A stretch of DNA of 64,000 nucleotides from positions 1 through 64,000 of the forward strand of contig CALDWI010000007.1 of NCBI GenBank assembly GCA_937923795.1, written 5' to 3'. The position numbers and the translations under genes were made by a program. The stretch's first letter is position 1; every line of letters starts with the position of its first letter. The notes below the pieces were generated by a model that saw only the letters and a list, made by a program, of their open reading frames with translations, did not search any database and was not told where the DNA came from. This document shows, piece after piece, positions 1-7,216 of the stretch. This DNA comes from an uncultured Collinsella sp. (lineage in GTDB: Bacteria; Actinomycetota; Coriobacteriia; Coriobacteriales; Coriobacteriaceae).

Positions 1-792
1 CCGGGCCACGACGCGATCGTGCACTACGCCGCCGAGAGCCACAACGACAACTCCATCGCGGACCCCGAGCCGTTCCTGCGCACCAACGTGGAGGGCACCT
101 TCCGCCTGCTGGAGGCCGTGAGGAAATACGGCATCCGCTACCACCACGTCTCCACCGACGAGGTCTACGGCGACCTGGCGCTCGACGACCCCGCCAAGTT
201 CACCGAGGAGACGCCGTATCACCCGAGCAGCCCGTACTCGAGCACCAAGGCGTCCTCCGACATGCTGGTCCGCGCCTGGACCCGCACCTACGGCCTGCGC
301 ACCACGATCTCCAACTGCTCCAACAACTACGGCCCCTACCAGCACGTGGAGAAGTTCATCCCCAGGCAGATCACCAACATCATCGACGGCGTGCGCCCCA
401 AGCTCTACGGCCGCGGCGAGAACGTCCGCGACTGGATCCACACCGAGGACCACTCCTCTGCCGTCTGGGACATCCTCACCAAGGGCCGGATGGGGGAGAC
501 CTACCTCATCGGCGCAAATGGCGAGAAGAACAACATCACCGTCCTGCGCATGATCCTCGAGGCGATGGGAAAGGACCCCGAGGACTTCGACTGGGTCGCC
601 GATCGCCCCGGCCACGACCGCCGCTACGCCATCGACTCCACCAAGCTCCAGCGCGAGCTGGGCTGGAGGCCGGCCCACACCGACTTCGCCGAGGGGCTCA
701 AGCGGACCATCGACTGGTACGTCGCCAACGAGTCCTGGTGGCGCCCCGCCAAGGAGGCCACCGAGGCCCGCTACCGCGCACAGGGCCAGTAA
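1..792 (+). CDS. rmlB: dTDP-glucose 4,6-dehydratase RmlB (5'-truncated by window edge)
   Basis: Converts dTDP-glucose to dTDP-4-keto-6-deoxyglucose, the second step of dTDP-L-rhamnose synthesis, in the cytoplasm. The frame is open from base 1, so the gene starts outside the window; about 70 N-terminal residues with the Rossmann glycine motif are missing. Seen here are AAESHNDNSI, STDEVYGDL, the SDR catalytic pair in YSSTK (Tyr-x3-Lys), and NCSNNYGPYQHVEKF, all typical of RmlB. The NDN wording resembles streptococcal and bifidobacterial RmlB (recalled). The next gene is the RmlC-RmlD fusion, so both remaining rhamnose steps follow directly, though a large GC hairpin separates them. Codon third positions are strongly G/C, more so than in the exporter genes further on. 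Confidence 0.95.
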   Translation, partial: PGHDAIVHYAAESHNDNSIADPEPFLRTNVEGTFRLLEAVRKYGIRYHHVSTDEVYGDLALDDPAKFTEETPYHPSSPYSSTKASSDMLVRAWTRTYGLRTTISNCSNNYGPYQHVEKFIPRQITNIIDGVRPKLYGRGENVRDWIHTEDHSSAVWDILTKGRMGETYLIGANGEKNNITVLRMILEAMGKDPEDFDWVADRPGHDRRYAIDSTKLQRELGWRPAHTDFAEGLKRTIDWYVANESWWRPAKEATEARYRAQGQ

Positions 793-817
793 GACTGCAT
801 TCCGGCGAACCGCACCG

Positions 818-880
818 CGGGGCGCCCGCGCGGGGCCGCAGGGCATGGGGATGACCCTGCGGCCCCGCGCGGGCGCCCCG
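818..880. repeat. Very long perfect GC-rich inverted repeat between rmlB and rmlCD
   Basis: Arms 818-843 and 855-880 are perfect reverse complements (26 bp, almost all G/C) around an 11-base loop. No T-tract follows (the next bases are GTTATAC), so it is not a standard intrinsic terminator. It lies 25 bases after the rmlB stop and ends 35 bases before the rmlCD start. It could act as an RNA-stability or attenuating hairpin between two genes of one pathway, or be a dispersed intergenic palindrome. Confidence 0.85.
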
Positions 881-914
881 GTTATACAACCTCTTCGATA
901 GGAGCTTTTCCCAC

Positions 915-2369
915 ATGGCAGACATCGCATTCGAGAAGGACCTCTCCGTCGCCGAGACCGGCATCGAGGGCCTCAAGGTCGTCGACCTCGCCGTCCACGG
1001 CGACTCGCGCGGCTGGTTCAAGGAGAGCTGGCAGCGCGCCAAGATGACCGCCCTGGGCATCCCGGACCTCAGGGTCGTCCAGAACAACATCTCCTACAAC
1101 GACAGCCGCGGCGTCACCCGCGGCATCCACGCCGAGCCCTGGGACAAGTTCATCTCCGTGGCGCGCGGCAGCGTCTTCGGCGCCTGGGTGGACCTGCGCG
1201 AGGGCAGCGAGACCTACGGGAAGGTGTTCACCTGCACGCTCGACCCGTCCAAGGCCATCTACGTCCCGCGCGGCGTGGGCAACTCCTTCCAGGCCCTGGA
1301 GGACGGCACCGCCTACACCTACCTGGTGGACGCCCACTGGTCCCTCGAGCTGAAGAAGACGTACACGTTCGTGAACCTCGCCGACCCCGAGCTCGCCATC
1401 GAGTGGCCGATCCCGCTGGATCAGGCCACCGTATCCGAGGCCGACCTGAACCACCCGATGCTCGCCGACGTCGTCCCGATGGCGCCGAAGCGCACCCTCG
1501 TCACCGGCTGCAACGGCCAGCTGGGACATGCGGTGCGCGCGCTCGCCGAGGAGCGCGGGGTCGCGAAGGACTTCGACTTCTGCGACATCGACACCTTCGA
1601 CATGTCCGACTCCGACGCCTACGCGCAGTACGACTGGTCGCTCTACGGCACCGTGATCAACTGCGGCGCCTACACGGCCGTGGATAAAGCGGAGACCCCC
1701 GAGGGCCGCGCGGCCGCCTGGAAGGCCAACGCGACCGGGCCGGCGCTGCTCGCCCGCACCTGCGCCGGGCACGGGATCACCCTGGTCCACGTGTCCTCCG
1801 ACTACGTCTTCGACGGCACCGCCGAGGTCCACACCGAGGACGAGCCCCTCAGCCCGCTTTCCGTCTACGGCCAGACCAAGGCCGCAGGCGACATCGCCGT
1901 GGCAGGGTGCCCGCGCCACTACATCATGCGCTCCAGCTGGGTCATCGGCGAGGGGCACAACTTCGTTAAGACCATGAAGGGCCTGTCCGACCGCGTAACC
2001 GACCCGGACGACAAGCTCGAGCAGGTCACCGTCGTGGACGATCAGCTGGGCCGCCTGACCTTCACGCGCGACATGGCCGAGGCCATCTTCCACGTGCTGG
2101 GCACGCACGCGCCCTACGGCACCTACGACTGCACCGGCTCCGGTGCCGTGAAGAGCTGGGCGGACATCGCCCGCGCCGTCTTCGAGGCCGCCAACGGCAA
2201 CGGCGAGAGGGTCGTGCCGGTTTCGACCGCCGACTACTACGCGAACGCCGCCGGTCCCGTCGCCCCGCGCCCGGTCCACTCCGCGCTCGACCTGTCCAAG
2301 CTCGAGGCTGCCGGCTTCCACATGCCCGACTGGGAGGAAGAGCTGGGGGAGTACATCAAGACGCTCTAG
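915..2369 (+). CDS. Fused dTDP-4-dehydrorhamnose 3,5-epimerase / dTDP-4-dehydrorhamnose reductase (RmlC-RmlD)
   Basis: One 484-residue protein carries the last two steps of dTDP-L-rhamnose synthesis. Residues 1 to about 190 are a cupin epimerase of RmlC type: RGIHAEPWDKF holds the conserved His, followed by ARGSVFGAWVDLREGSETYGK and YVPRGVGNSFQAL. From about residue 193 the RmlD reductase begins with TLVTGCNGQLG (Rossmann), then SSDYVFDGTA, the catalytic YGQTK and the C-terminal RPVHSALDLSKLEAAGF typical of RmlD. Start ATG at 915 follows AGGAG at 900-904. Such fusions are known in some actinobacteria (recalled). Together with rmlB upstream it supplies dTDP-rhamnose for the surface polysaccharide that the ABC exporter downstream may carry; that link is inferred from proximity. 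Confidence 0.93.
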   Translation: MADIAFEKDLSVAETGIEGLKVVDLAVHGDSRGWFKESWQRAKMTALGIPDLRVVQNNISYNDSRGVTRGIHAEPWDKFISVARGSVFGAWVDLREGSETYGKVFTCTLDPSKAIYVPRGVGNSFQALEDGTAYTYLVDAHWSLELKKTYTFVNLADPELAIEWPIPLDQATVSEADLNHPMLADVVPMAPKRTLVTGCNGQLGHAVRALAEERGVAKDFDFCDIDTFDMSDSDAYAQYDWSLYGTVINCGAYTAVDKAETPEGRAAAWKANATGPALLARTCAGHGITLVHVSSDYVFDGTAEVHTEDEPLSPLSVYGQTKAAGDIAVAGCPRHYIMRSSWVIGEGHNFVKTMKGLSDRVTDPDDKLEQVTVVDDQLGRLTFTRDMAEAIFHVLGTHAPYGTYDCTGSGAVKSWADIARAVFEAANGNGERVVPVSTADYYANAAGPVAPRPVHSALDLSKLEAAGFHMPDWEEELGEYIKTL

Positions 2370-2391
2370 CCGCTATTAACTTTTCGAGAGT

Positions 2392-2421
2392 AAAAGCCGC
2401 CGTTCTTTAACGGCGGCTTTT
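2392..2421. terminator. Bidirectional intrinsic terminator
   Basis: Arms 2392-2404 and 2409-2421 form a perfect 13-bp stem with a 4-base loop, flanked by an A-run on one side and a T-run on the other. It lies between the convergent ends of rmlCD (+) and the glycosyltransferase (-) and can serve both. Confidence 0.9.
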
Positions 2422-2471
2422 CTTGTTGGTGGCTATCTGCGCAGTGGTGCCAATAGTATTTTGCGGAAGAT

Positions 2472-3443
2472 CTACCTCTCGCTTGGCATGGAAGTAGGGT
2501 GGCCGGGCTGGTCGTCGTAGGCGTATTTGCTGTACACGTTGACCTCCCACTGCTTTTTTTCGACCTTTGCTACAGAATCTAGGATGAAGCCGGTCGCAAG
2601 GCTCAGGCCGCACAGGAACATAAACGAGGCGGCGAGCATAGCGGTGGGGAAGCGCGGGACGAGGCCGGTCTGGAAATATTCGACAACGATGGGCATGCCC
2701 AGGGCGAGGCCGAATACCGCGAACAGAAGCGCAACGAGGCTGAAGAACTTCAGCGGGCGGTAGTCCTTGAACAGCGTGCCGATCATCGCAACGACTTTAA
2801 TGCCGTCGCTCACGGTGTTGAGTTTGGACTCGGAACCCTCGGGACGGTCGCGGTACTCGATGGGCACATCTTTGATGCGCCAGCGGTGGTCGACGGCGTG
2901 GATCGAGAGCTCGGTTTCGATCTGAAAGCCCTCGGAAAGCACTGGGAAGGTTTTAACGAACGGGCGGCTCATGGCGCGGTAGCCTGTCATGACGTCATCG
3001 AAGCTGTAGCCATAGATCCACTTGATCATGGCGCGGACCAGATTATTGCCAAAGCCGTGGAAGGCACGCTTGTTCTCCTCGGCGTAGGTGCCGTTGGAAA
3101 GGCGATCGCCTACGGTCATGTCGGCCGTGCCGTTAAGGATGGGCTCGCAGAGGGCCTTGGCCGCCTCGGCGGGGTAGGTGTCGTCTCCGTCGACCATCAG
3201 GTAGCAATCGGCGTCGATATCGCGAAACATCTGGCGGCACACGTTGCCCTTTCCCTGACGGGGCTCAAAGCGGACTGTGGCGCCGTGCTCGGTGGCAATG
3301 CGTGAGGTATCGTCCGACGAGTTGTTGTCATAGACATAGACCGTCGCCTGCGGAAGCTCGCGGTGAAAGTCGTCGATGACTTTGCCGATCGTGAGCGCTT
3401 CGTTGTAGCAAGGGATGATGACGGCGATGGATTCAGAATTCAC
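2472..3443 (-). CDS. GT2 family glycosyltransferase with C-terminal membrane anchor (dolichyl-phosphate-mannose synthase-like)
   Basis: Predicted to move a sugar from a nucleotide donor to a lipid or glycan acceptor on the cytoplasmic face of the membrane. The 323-residue protein opens with VIIPCYNEALTIGKVI and VYDNNSSDDT, the GT-A nucleotide-binding strand. DGDDTYPAE carries the DxD metal site, and GNNLVRAMIKW with MTGYRAMSR matches the DPM1/DolP-like subfamily. Two hydrophobic helices near residues 225-250 and 260-285 form a C-terminal anchor. Start is GTG at 3443 with AAGGAG upstream. It is divergent from the ABC exporter genes across a 160-base shared promoter region, so a role in the same surface polysaccharide is likely. 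The sugar is unknown. Confidence 0.88.
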   Translation of the reverse strand: MNSESIAVIIPCYNEALTIGKVIDDFHRELPQATVYVYDNNSSDDTSRIATEHGATVRFEPRQGKGNVCRQMFRDIDADCYLMVDGDDTYPAEAAKALCEPILNGTADMTVGDRLSNGTYAEENKRAFHGFGNNLVRAMIKWIYGYSFDDVMTGYRAMSRPFVKTFPVLSEGFQIETELSIHAVDHRWRIKDVPIEYRDRPEGSESKLNTVSDGIKVVAMIGTLFKDYRPLKFFSLVALLFAVFGLALGMPIVVEYFQTGLVPRFPTAMLAASFMFLCGLSLATGFILDSVAKVEKKQWEVNVYSKYAYDDQPGHPTSMPSER

Positions 3444-3473
3444 TTAATGCTCCTTATACATTCAATCCTAGAA

Positions 3474-3502
3474 AGTATAGCCGTTTGGGCCTGGCATCCT
3501 AA
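3474..3502 (-). promoter_or_regulatory. Candidate promoter of the glycosyltransferase gene
   Basis: On the minus strand TTAGGA (3502-3497) and TATACT (3479-3474) are separated by 17 bases. This gives a short leader before the GTG start at 3443. The -10 is good and the -35 partial. Confidence 0.5.
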
Positions 3503-3537
3503 GATGTGGGTTAGTTCTCCAGTTTTGTTGCGCGAAT

Positions 3538-3564
3538 CGTTTGCATGGCCGTCGGGTCTATACT
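3538..3564 (+). promoter_or_regulatory. Candidate promoter of the ABC exporter operon
   Basis: TATACT at 3559-3564 is a good -10, 40 bases upstream of the permease start. The -35 is poor: TCGTTT at 3538-3543 leaves only 15 bases of spacer. It is arranged back to back with the glycosyltransferase promoter. Confidence 0.4.
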
Positions 3565-3603
3565 GTTCGTTTGTCAACGATTACGAGTAAAGGAGTTGCA
3601 TCC

Positions 3604-4449
3604 GTGTCGGATCAGACAAAGCAACAAGAAACTCGCAGTCTGCCTGCGACGTTTGCTAAGAACGAATTTGAGAAGGACGCGTTTATCCTTCGTCAGCTGG
3701 TTACCAAGGATTTTAAGATCAAGTATCGCCGTAGCGTTCTGGGCGTCGCATGGTCGGTGCTCAACCCGCTGCTGATGATGATCGTCATGGCCATCGTGTT
3801 CTCGACGATTTTTGGCCAGGGCCGCAATGGCTCAATGACGCCCGAGATGTACCCGCTGTACTTGATCGTGGGTAACATCACCTTTGCCGTCATGTCTGAG
3901 TCTACTAACCAGGCCCTGACGTCGATCGTGGGCGCTGCCCCTCTGCTCAAGAAGGTTAAGGTGCACCGCTGGGTTTTCCCGGTGCAGAAGGTGCTCTTCT
4001 CGCTGGTCAACTTTGCCTTCTCGCTGGTCGCCGTCGCCATCGTCATGCTGTGGTTCCGCGTTATGCCTTCTTGGCACCTGATTCTGTTGCCGGTTTGCCT
4101 GCTGCTGCTTATGTGCTTCTGCATGGGCCTGGGCATGATGCTCTCTGCCCTTACGGTCTTCTTCCGCGACGTTATGCATCTGTGGAGCGTCGTCATTACG
4201 GCGTGGACTTACATTACGCCCATCTTCTGGACGACTGACTATATTGCGCAAATGCCGCATCTCGTGCGTATCTTGATGTATGCGAACCCCATGTTCAACT
4301 ACCTGCAGTTTATGCGCGATATCTTCCTGTTCCAGACTACGCCCTCGCTTATGACGTTTGGTATGTGCGTCGCTTGGGCGGTTCTTGCGCTTATTATTGG
4401 CTATACCGTGTTCCATAAGTCCGAGCGCAAATTTATCCTCTACATCTAA
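3604..4449 (+). CDS. Polysaccharide/teichoic acid ABC transporter permease (TagG/Wzm type)
   Basis: Membrane subunit of an ABC-2 exporter that moves lipid-linked polysaccharide or teichoic acid across the cytoplasmic membrane. The N-terminal cytoplasmic stretch contains the amphipathic segment KDFKIKYRRSVLGVAWSVLNP, characteristic of the family, followed by six hydrophobic segments; YPLYLIVGNITFAVM and YANPMFNYLQFMRDIFLF are typical. Start is GTG at 3604 because AAAGGAG lies 8 bases upstream, giving 281 residues; the frame is open further upstream without a ribosome site. The ATPase gene follows after 11 bases. Codon use is less G/C-biased at third positions than in rmlB and rmlCD. The substrate is not evident from the sequence. 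Confidence 0.92.
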   Translation: MSDQTKQQETRSLPATFAKNEFEKDAFILRQLVTKDFKIKYRRSVLGVAWSVLNPLLMMIVMAIVFSTIFGQGRNGSMTPEMYPLYLIVGNITFAVMSESTNQALTSIVGAAPLLKKVKVHRWVFPVQKVLFSLVNFAFSLVAVAIVMLWFRVMPSWHLILLPVCLLLLMCFCMGLGMMLSALTVFFRDVMHLWSVVITAWTYITPIFWTTDYIAQMPHLVRILMYANPMFNYLQFMRDIFLFQTTPSLMTFGMCVAWAVLALIIGYTVFHKSERKFILYI

Positions 4450-4460
4450 GGAGTGCTGTG

Positions 4461-5228
4461 ATGACTGAATCTGTTGTTGATTACAGCGAGCAGCCTCTGG
4501 CTGTCGAGGTCGACGACGTCACCATGATCTTTAACATGGCGTCCGAGTCGCTGACCAACCTCAAGGAGTACTTCATTAAGCTTGCCAAGCACGAGCTGTT
4601 CTTTGAGGAGTTTAGGGCGCTTAAGCACATCTCGTTTGATATTCATCGCGGCGAGGTTGTGGGTCTGGTCGGCACCAATGGCTCCGGCAAGTCTACGATG
4701 CTCAAGATTATCGCTGGCGTTCTTGAGCCTAGCGAGGGCAGCGTTAAGGTGCACGGTAACATCGCGCCGCTGATTGAGCTTGGCGCCGGCTTTGACCCCG
4801 AGCTGACCGCCCGCGAGAACATCTATCTGAACGGCGCCCTGCTCGGCTATACCAAGGAGTTCATCGACGCCAACTTTGACGGCATTATCGAGTTCGCTGA
4901 GCTGCAGAACTTTGTCGATATGCCGCTTAAGAACTTCTCTTCGGGCATGGTGGCGCGTATCGCCTTTGCAATCGCGACGATTACCGAGCCCGATATTCTG
5001 ATCGTTGACGAGACGCTGTCCGTCGGTGATGTGTTCTTCCAGCAAAAGTGTGAGGCCCGCATCCAGCACTTTATCCAGAGCGGCGACGTGACGGTTCTGT
5101 TCGTTTCGCACTCTATGGAGCAGGTTGAGCGCATCTGCCAGCGTGCCGTTTGGATTGAGAAGGGTGACCTTCGCATGGACGGCCCGGTCGATGAGGTCTG
5201 CAAGGCGTACCGCGAGCAGTTCAACTAG
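4461..5228 (+). CDS. Polysaccharide/teichoic acid ABC transporter ATPase (TagH/Wzt type)
   Basis: Nucleotide-binding partner of the permease just upstream. Walker A is GTNGSGKST, the signature is NFSSGMVARIAFA, and Walker B is ILIVDETLSVGD. The stretch LIELGAGFDPELTARENIYL is a strong marker of the Wzt/TagH branch. At 255 residues it has only the ATPase domain, with no C-terminal carbohydrate-binding domain as in Wzt proteins that recognise a capped O-antigen. Export is therefore likely to use another release signal, as with TagGH or translocase-type systems (inference). ATG at 4461 is chosen over GTG at 4458 because AAGGAG at 4448-4453 is 7 bases away; the site overlaps the permease stop, so the two are probably coupled. 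Confidence 0.93.
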   Translation: MTESVVDYSEQPLAVEVDDVTMIFNMASESLTNLKEYFIKLAKHELFFEEFRALKHISFDIHRGEVVGLVGTNGSGKSTMLKIIAGVLEPSEGSVKVHGNIAPLIELGAGFDPELTARENIYLNGALLGYTKEFIDANFDGIIEFAELQNFVDMPLKNFSSGMVARIAFAIATITEPDILIVDETLSVGDVFFQQKCEARIQHFIQSGDVTVLFVSHSMEQVERICQRAVWIEKGDLRMDGPVDEVCKAYREQFN

Positions 5229-5231
5229 GTT

Positions 5232-5237
5232 ATAATT
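5232..5237 (+). promoter_or_regulatory. Possible -10 box for tRNA-Arg(UCU)
   Basis: A perfect TATAAT lies 45 bases upstream of the tRNA and just after the ATPase stop. No matching -35 is visible at the usual distance, so this is a weak call. Confidence 0.3.
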
Positions 5238-5282
5238 ACTTGCGCCTGACAGGCTTGTGCTTGCTTGGGCGTGCGGTTATTT

Positions 5283-5359
5283 GCTCCATTAGCTCAGTTG
5301 GATAGAGCAGGGGACTTCTAATCCCAAGGTCGACGGTTCGAATCCGCCATGGAGCACCA
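5283..5359 (+). tRNA. tRNA-Arg (anticodon TCT)
   Basis: A 77-base cloverleaf with encoded CCA. The acceptor stem 5283-5289 pairs with 5349-5355, and the anticodon loop CTTCTAA gives TCT at 5317-5319, reading AGA/AGG, which are rare in this GC-rich genome. Two stem imperfections are visible: a G-A apposition at the top of the anticodon stem and an A-C in the T stem. Confidence 0.95.
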
Positions 5360-5368
5360 TCGTTTATT

Positions 5369-5401
5369 AAGCCCAGACCGCTTGGTGGTCTGGGCTTTTT
5401 T
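5369..5401 (+). terminator. Intrinsic terminator after tRNA-Arg(UCU)
   Basis: Stem 5371-5379 with 5387-5395 (GCCCAGACC and complement), preceded by AA and followed by six T. It ends transcription from the exporter and tRNA. Confidence 0.93.
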
Positions 5402-5463
5402 CATCTTGTGTGTTGCTGGAGCCGAGCGCGAGCAAGCCGCTGCTGTTTGTTGGGGTTGGCATT

Positions 5464-5901
5464 TTACTTTTCGAGATGCTCTTTCAGCAGCTCCAACGCG
5501 TGGGCGTAGCCCTTCAGGCCCTCGCCGGTGATGGTGGCGAAGCAGGCCAGGCGGGCGTAGCTTACCTGGCGGAAGTCCTCGCGCGTCTCTACGGCGCTGA
5601 TGTGGACCTCCACAGCCGGGATGGCGACGGCCTTGAGTGCGTCGAGGATCGCGACGCTTGTGTGCGTGTAGGCCGCCGGGTTGATGACGATGCCGTCGAC
5701 CTTGCCGTAGGCCTCCTGGATCTTGTCGACGATGGTGCCCTCGTGGTTAGACTGGAAGACCTCGACTTCTTCGAAGCCCTGTGCGGCGCCCGCTTCCTGG
5801 CAGATCTGCACTAAGCGGTCGTAGTTGTCGTTGCCGTAGATGCCCGGCTCGCGAATGCCGAGCATGTTGAGGTTGGGGCCGTTGATGACGAGTGCTTTCA
5901 T
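5464..5901 (-). CDS. aroQ: Type II 3-dehydroquinate dehydratase
   Basis: Converts 3-dehydroquinate to 3-dehydroshikimate, step 3 of the shikimate pathway. The 145 residues match the small dodecameric type II enzyme: GPNLNMLGIREPGIYG includes the catalytic tyrosine loop, NPAAYTHTSVAILDAL the substrate site, and EVHIS the catalytic histidine. This is the last gene of the minus-strand aromatic operon. It is separated from the aroE-aroK fusion by 64 bases holding an inverted repeat, so its expression may be lower or partly independent. No type I enzyme is seen, so this supplies the step in the operon. Start ATG at 5901 with AAGGAAG upstream. Confidence 0.95.
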   Translation of the reverse strand: MKALVINGPNLNMLGIREPGIYGNDNYDRLVQICQEAGAAQGFEEVEVFQSNHEGTIVDKIQEAYGKVDGIVINPAAYTHTSVAILDALKAVAIPAVEVHISAVETREDFRQVSYARLACFATITGEGLKGYAHALELLKEHLEK

Positions 5902-5923
5902 GGTTGCTTCCTTTGCAGTCGAG

Positions 5924-5962
5924 AAACCACCACAAAGGTGCCTGTCCCCTTTGTGGTGGTTT
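5924..5962. repeat. REP-like palindrome containing GGTGCCTGTCCCC
   Basis: Arms 5924-5938 and 5948-5962 form a perfect 15-bp stem around a 9-base loop; the apex reads AAAGGTGCCTGTCCCCTTT. It is in the gap between the aroE-aroK fusion and aroQ. GGGGACAGGCACC cores are recalled from dispersed palindromes in several bacterial lineages. It could also act as a weak terminator on either strand (TTTT at 5960-5963). Confidence 0.75.
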
Positions 5963-5965
5963 TGG

Positions 5966-7216
5966 TTAGAGAGCGGGTTGGAGGGTCTCGAGGAGGGCTT
6001 GGGCGGTGTTGGCGGCGCAGTCGCGTGAGTCGATGATGTAGTCGGCCCAGGCGCGGTAGCGCGGCATGCGCTGCTCGGCCAGCTTGTCGATGCCGTCGCG
6101 CGCGGTGATGGGGCGGCCCTTGTGGGCGAGCTCGTCGAGCTTGCGGTTGAGCATCACAATCTGGCTGTTCTGGTGTAGCAGCGGGTAGTTCTCGTCGCGT
6201 GTGACCACGCCGCCGCCTGTGGAGAGCACCAGGCCGCTGCGCTTGGAGATGTCGGCCAGCGCAGCCGTCTCCTGTTCGCGGAAGGCCGCCTCGCCGCGCT
6301 CGACGATAAAGTCGGCACAGGGCATGCCCAGACGCTCCTCGAGCGCGTGATCCAAGTCGATGTGCTCGCGGCCCGTGAGCACATCGACTTGCTCACCCAC
6401 GCGGGTCTTGCCTGAACCCGGCATGCCGATCAGCGCGATGTTCTGTTCGCGGCGTGACAGGCGCTCCGTTACGTCCAGGATGCGCTCGCGCGGGGTGACT
6501 TGGCCGGTGTAGCGTTCGACAGCCTGCGCCGCTTGGGCCACGAGCATGAGCAGGCCGCCGATGCAGGGGATGCCGCGGCGCTCGGCCTCGAGCATGAGTC
6601 CCGTGCGGGCGGGGTTGTAGACAATGTCGATGACGCCCTCGAGCGCATCGAGGCCTTCGAGCGTGCAGGGAGCGTCGGGGCAGTGGGGGAACATACCGGC
6701 GGGCGTGCAGTTGACGAGCAGCGTTGCATCGGACTGCTGAGCGATGTTGCTGTAATTGACCTCGCTCGTGCGACCCACGGGTACGACGATGGCGCCCAGA
6801 TCTCCGAGCACCATACTGGCCGTAGTACCCGCACCACCGGTGGCACCGAGCACGAGGACCTTCTTACCGGCAACCTCAACGCCCAACTCTTCGACCAGGC
6901 ACTGAAAACCAAAGTAGTCGGTGTTGTCGCCGCGCAGGCGGCCGTCGGGCAGGCGCGTGATGGTGTTGACGTTGCCCATGCGCTCGGCGAGCGGGCTCAG
7001 TTCGTCAAGGTAGTCCATGACGGCGCGCTTGTAGGGGATGGTCACGTTGGTGCCCTCCCACTCGTCGCCGGTCATAAAGGCCGCGAGGTCCTCGGGCTCG
7101 CGCTCAAAGCGCACGTACTCGAGCCCAGCGAGCTCTTTGTAGATGGTCGGGGTGTAGCTGTGGCCCAGCACACGGCCCAGCACGCCGTAGGGACGGGTTG
7201 CAGTGATATCGGTCAT
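5966..7216 (-). CDS. Fused shikimate dehydrogenase / shikimate kinase (AroE-AroK)
   Basis: A bifunctional protein for two consecutive steps, 3-dehydroshikimate to shikimate (NADPH) and shikimate to shikimate 3-phosphate (ATP). Residues 1 to about 258 are AroE: GHSYTPTIYKEL, the substrate lysine in GTNVTIPYKRAVM, GDNTDYFGF and the Rossmann loop GATGGAGT. From about residue 260 AroK begins: Walker A GMPGSGKT, the DLD pair in HIDLDHALEERLG, the shikimate-binding LSTGGGVV, and the lid region KGRPIT. Length 416 equals the sum of both enzymes. The start at 7216 directly abuts the pheA stop (7217-7219), so translation is probably coupled. Confidence 0.95.
   Translation of the reverse strand: MTDITATRPYGVLGRVLGHSYTPTIYKELAGLEYVRFEREPEDLAAFMTGDEWEGTNVTIPYKRAVMDYLDELSPLAERMGNVNTITRLPDGRLRGDNTDYFGFQCLVEELGVEVAGKKVLVLGATGGAGTTASMVLGDLGAIVVPVGRTSEVNYSNIAQQSDATLLVNCTPAGMFPHCPDAPCTLEGLDALEGVIDIVYNPARTGLMLEAERRGIPCIGGLLMLVAQAAQAVERYTGQVTPRERILDVTERLSRREQNIALIGMPGSGKTRVGEQVDVLTGREHIDLDHALEERLGMPCADFIVERGEAAFREQETAALADISKRSGLVLSTGGGVVTRDENYPLLHQNSQIVMLNRKLDELAHKGRPITARDGIDKLAEQRMPRYRAWADYIIDSRDCAANTAQALLETLQPAL

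Noticed and set aside
882..2321. A 479-codon open frame antisense to rmlCD
   Set aside because: Composition is Gly/Val/Asp-rich as expected from reading RmlCD codons backwards; the plus-strand protein is clear.
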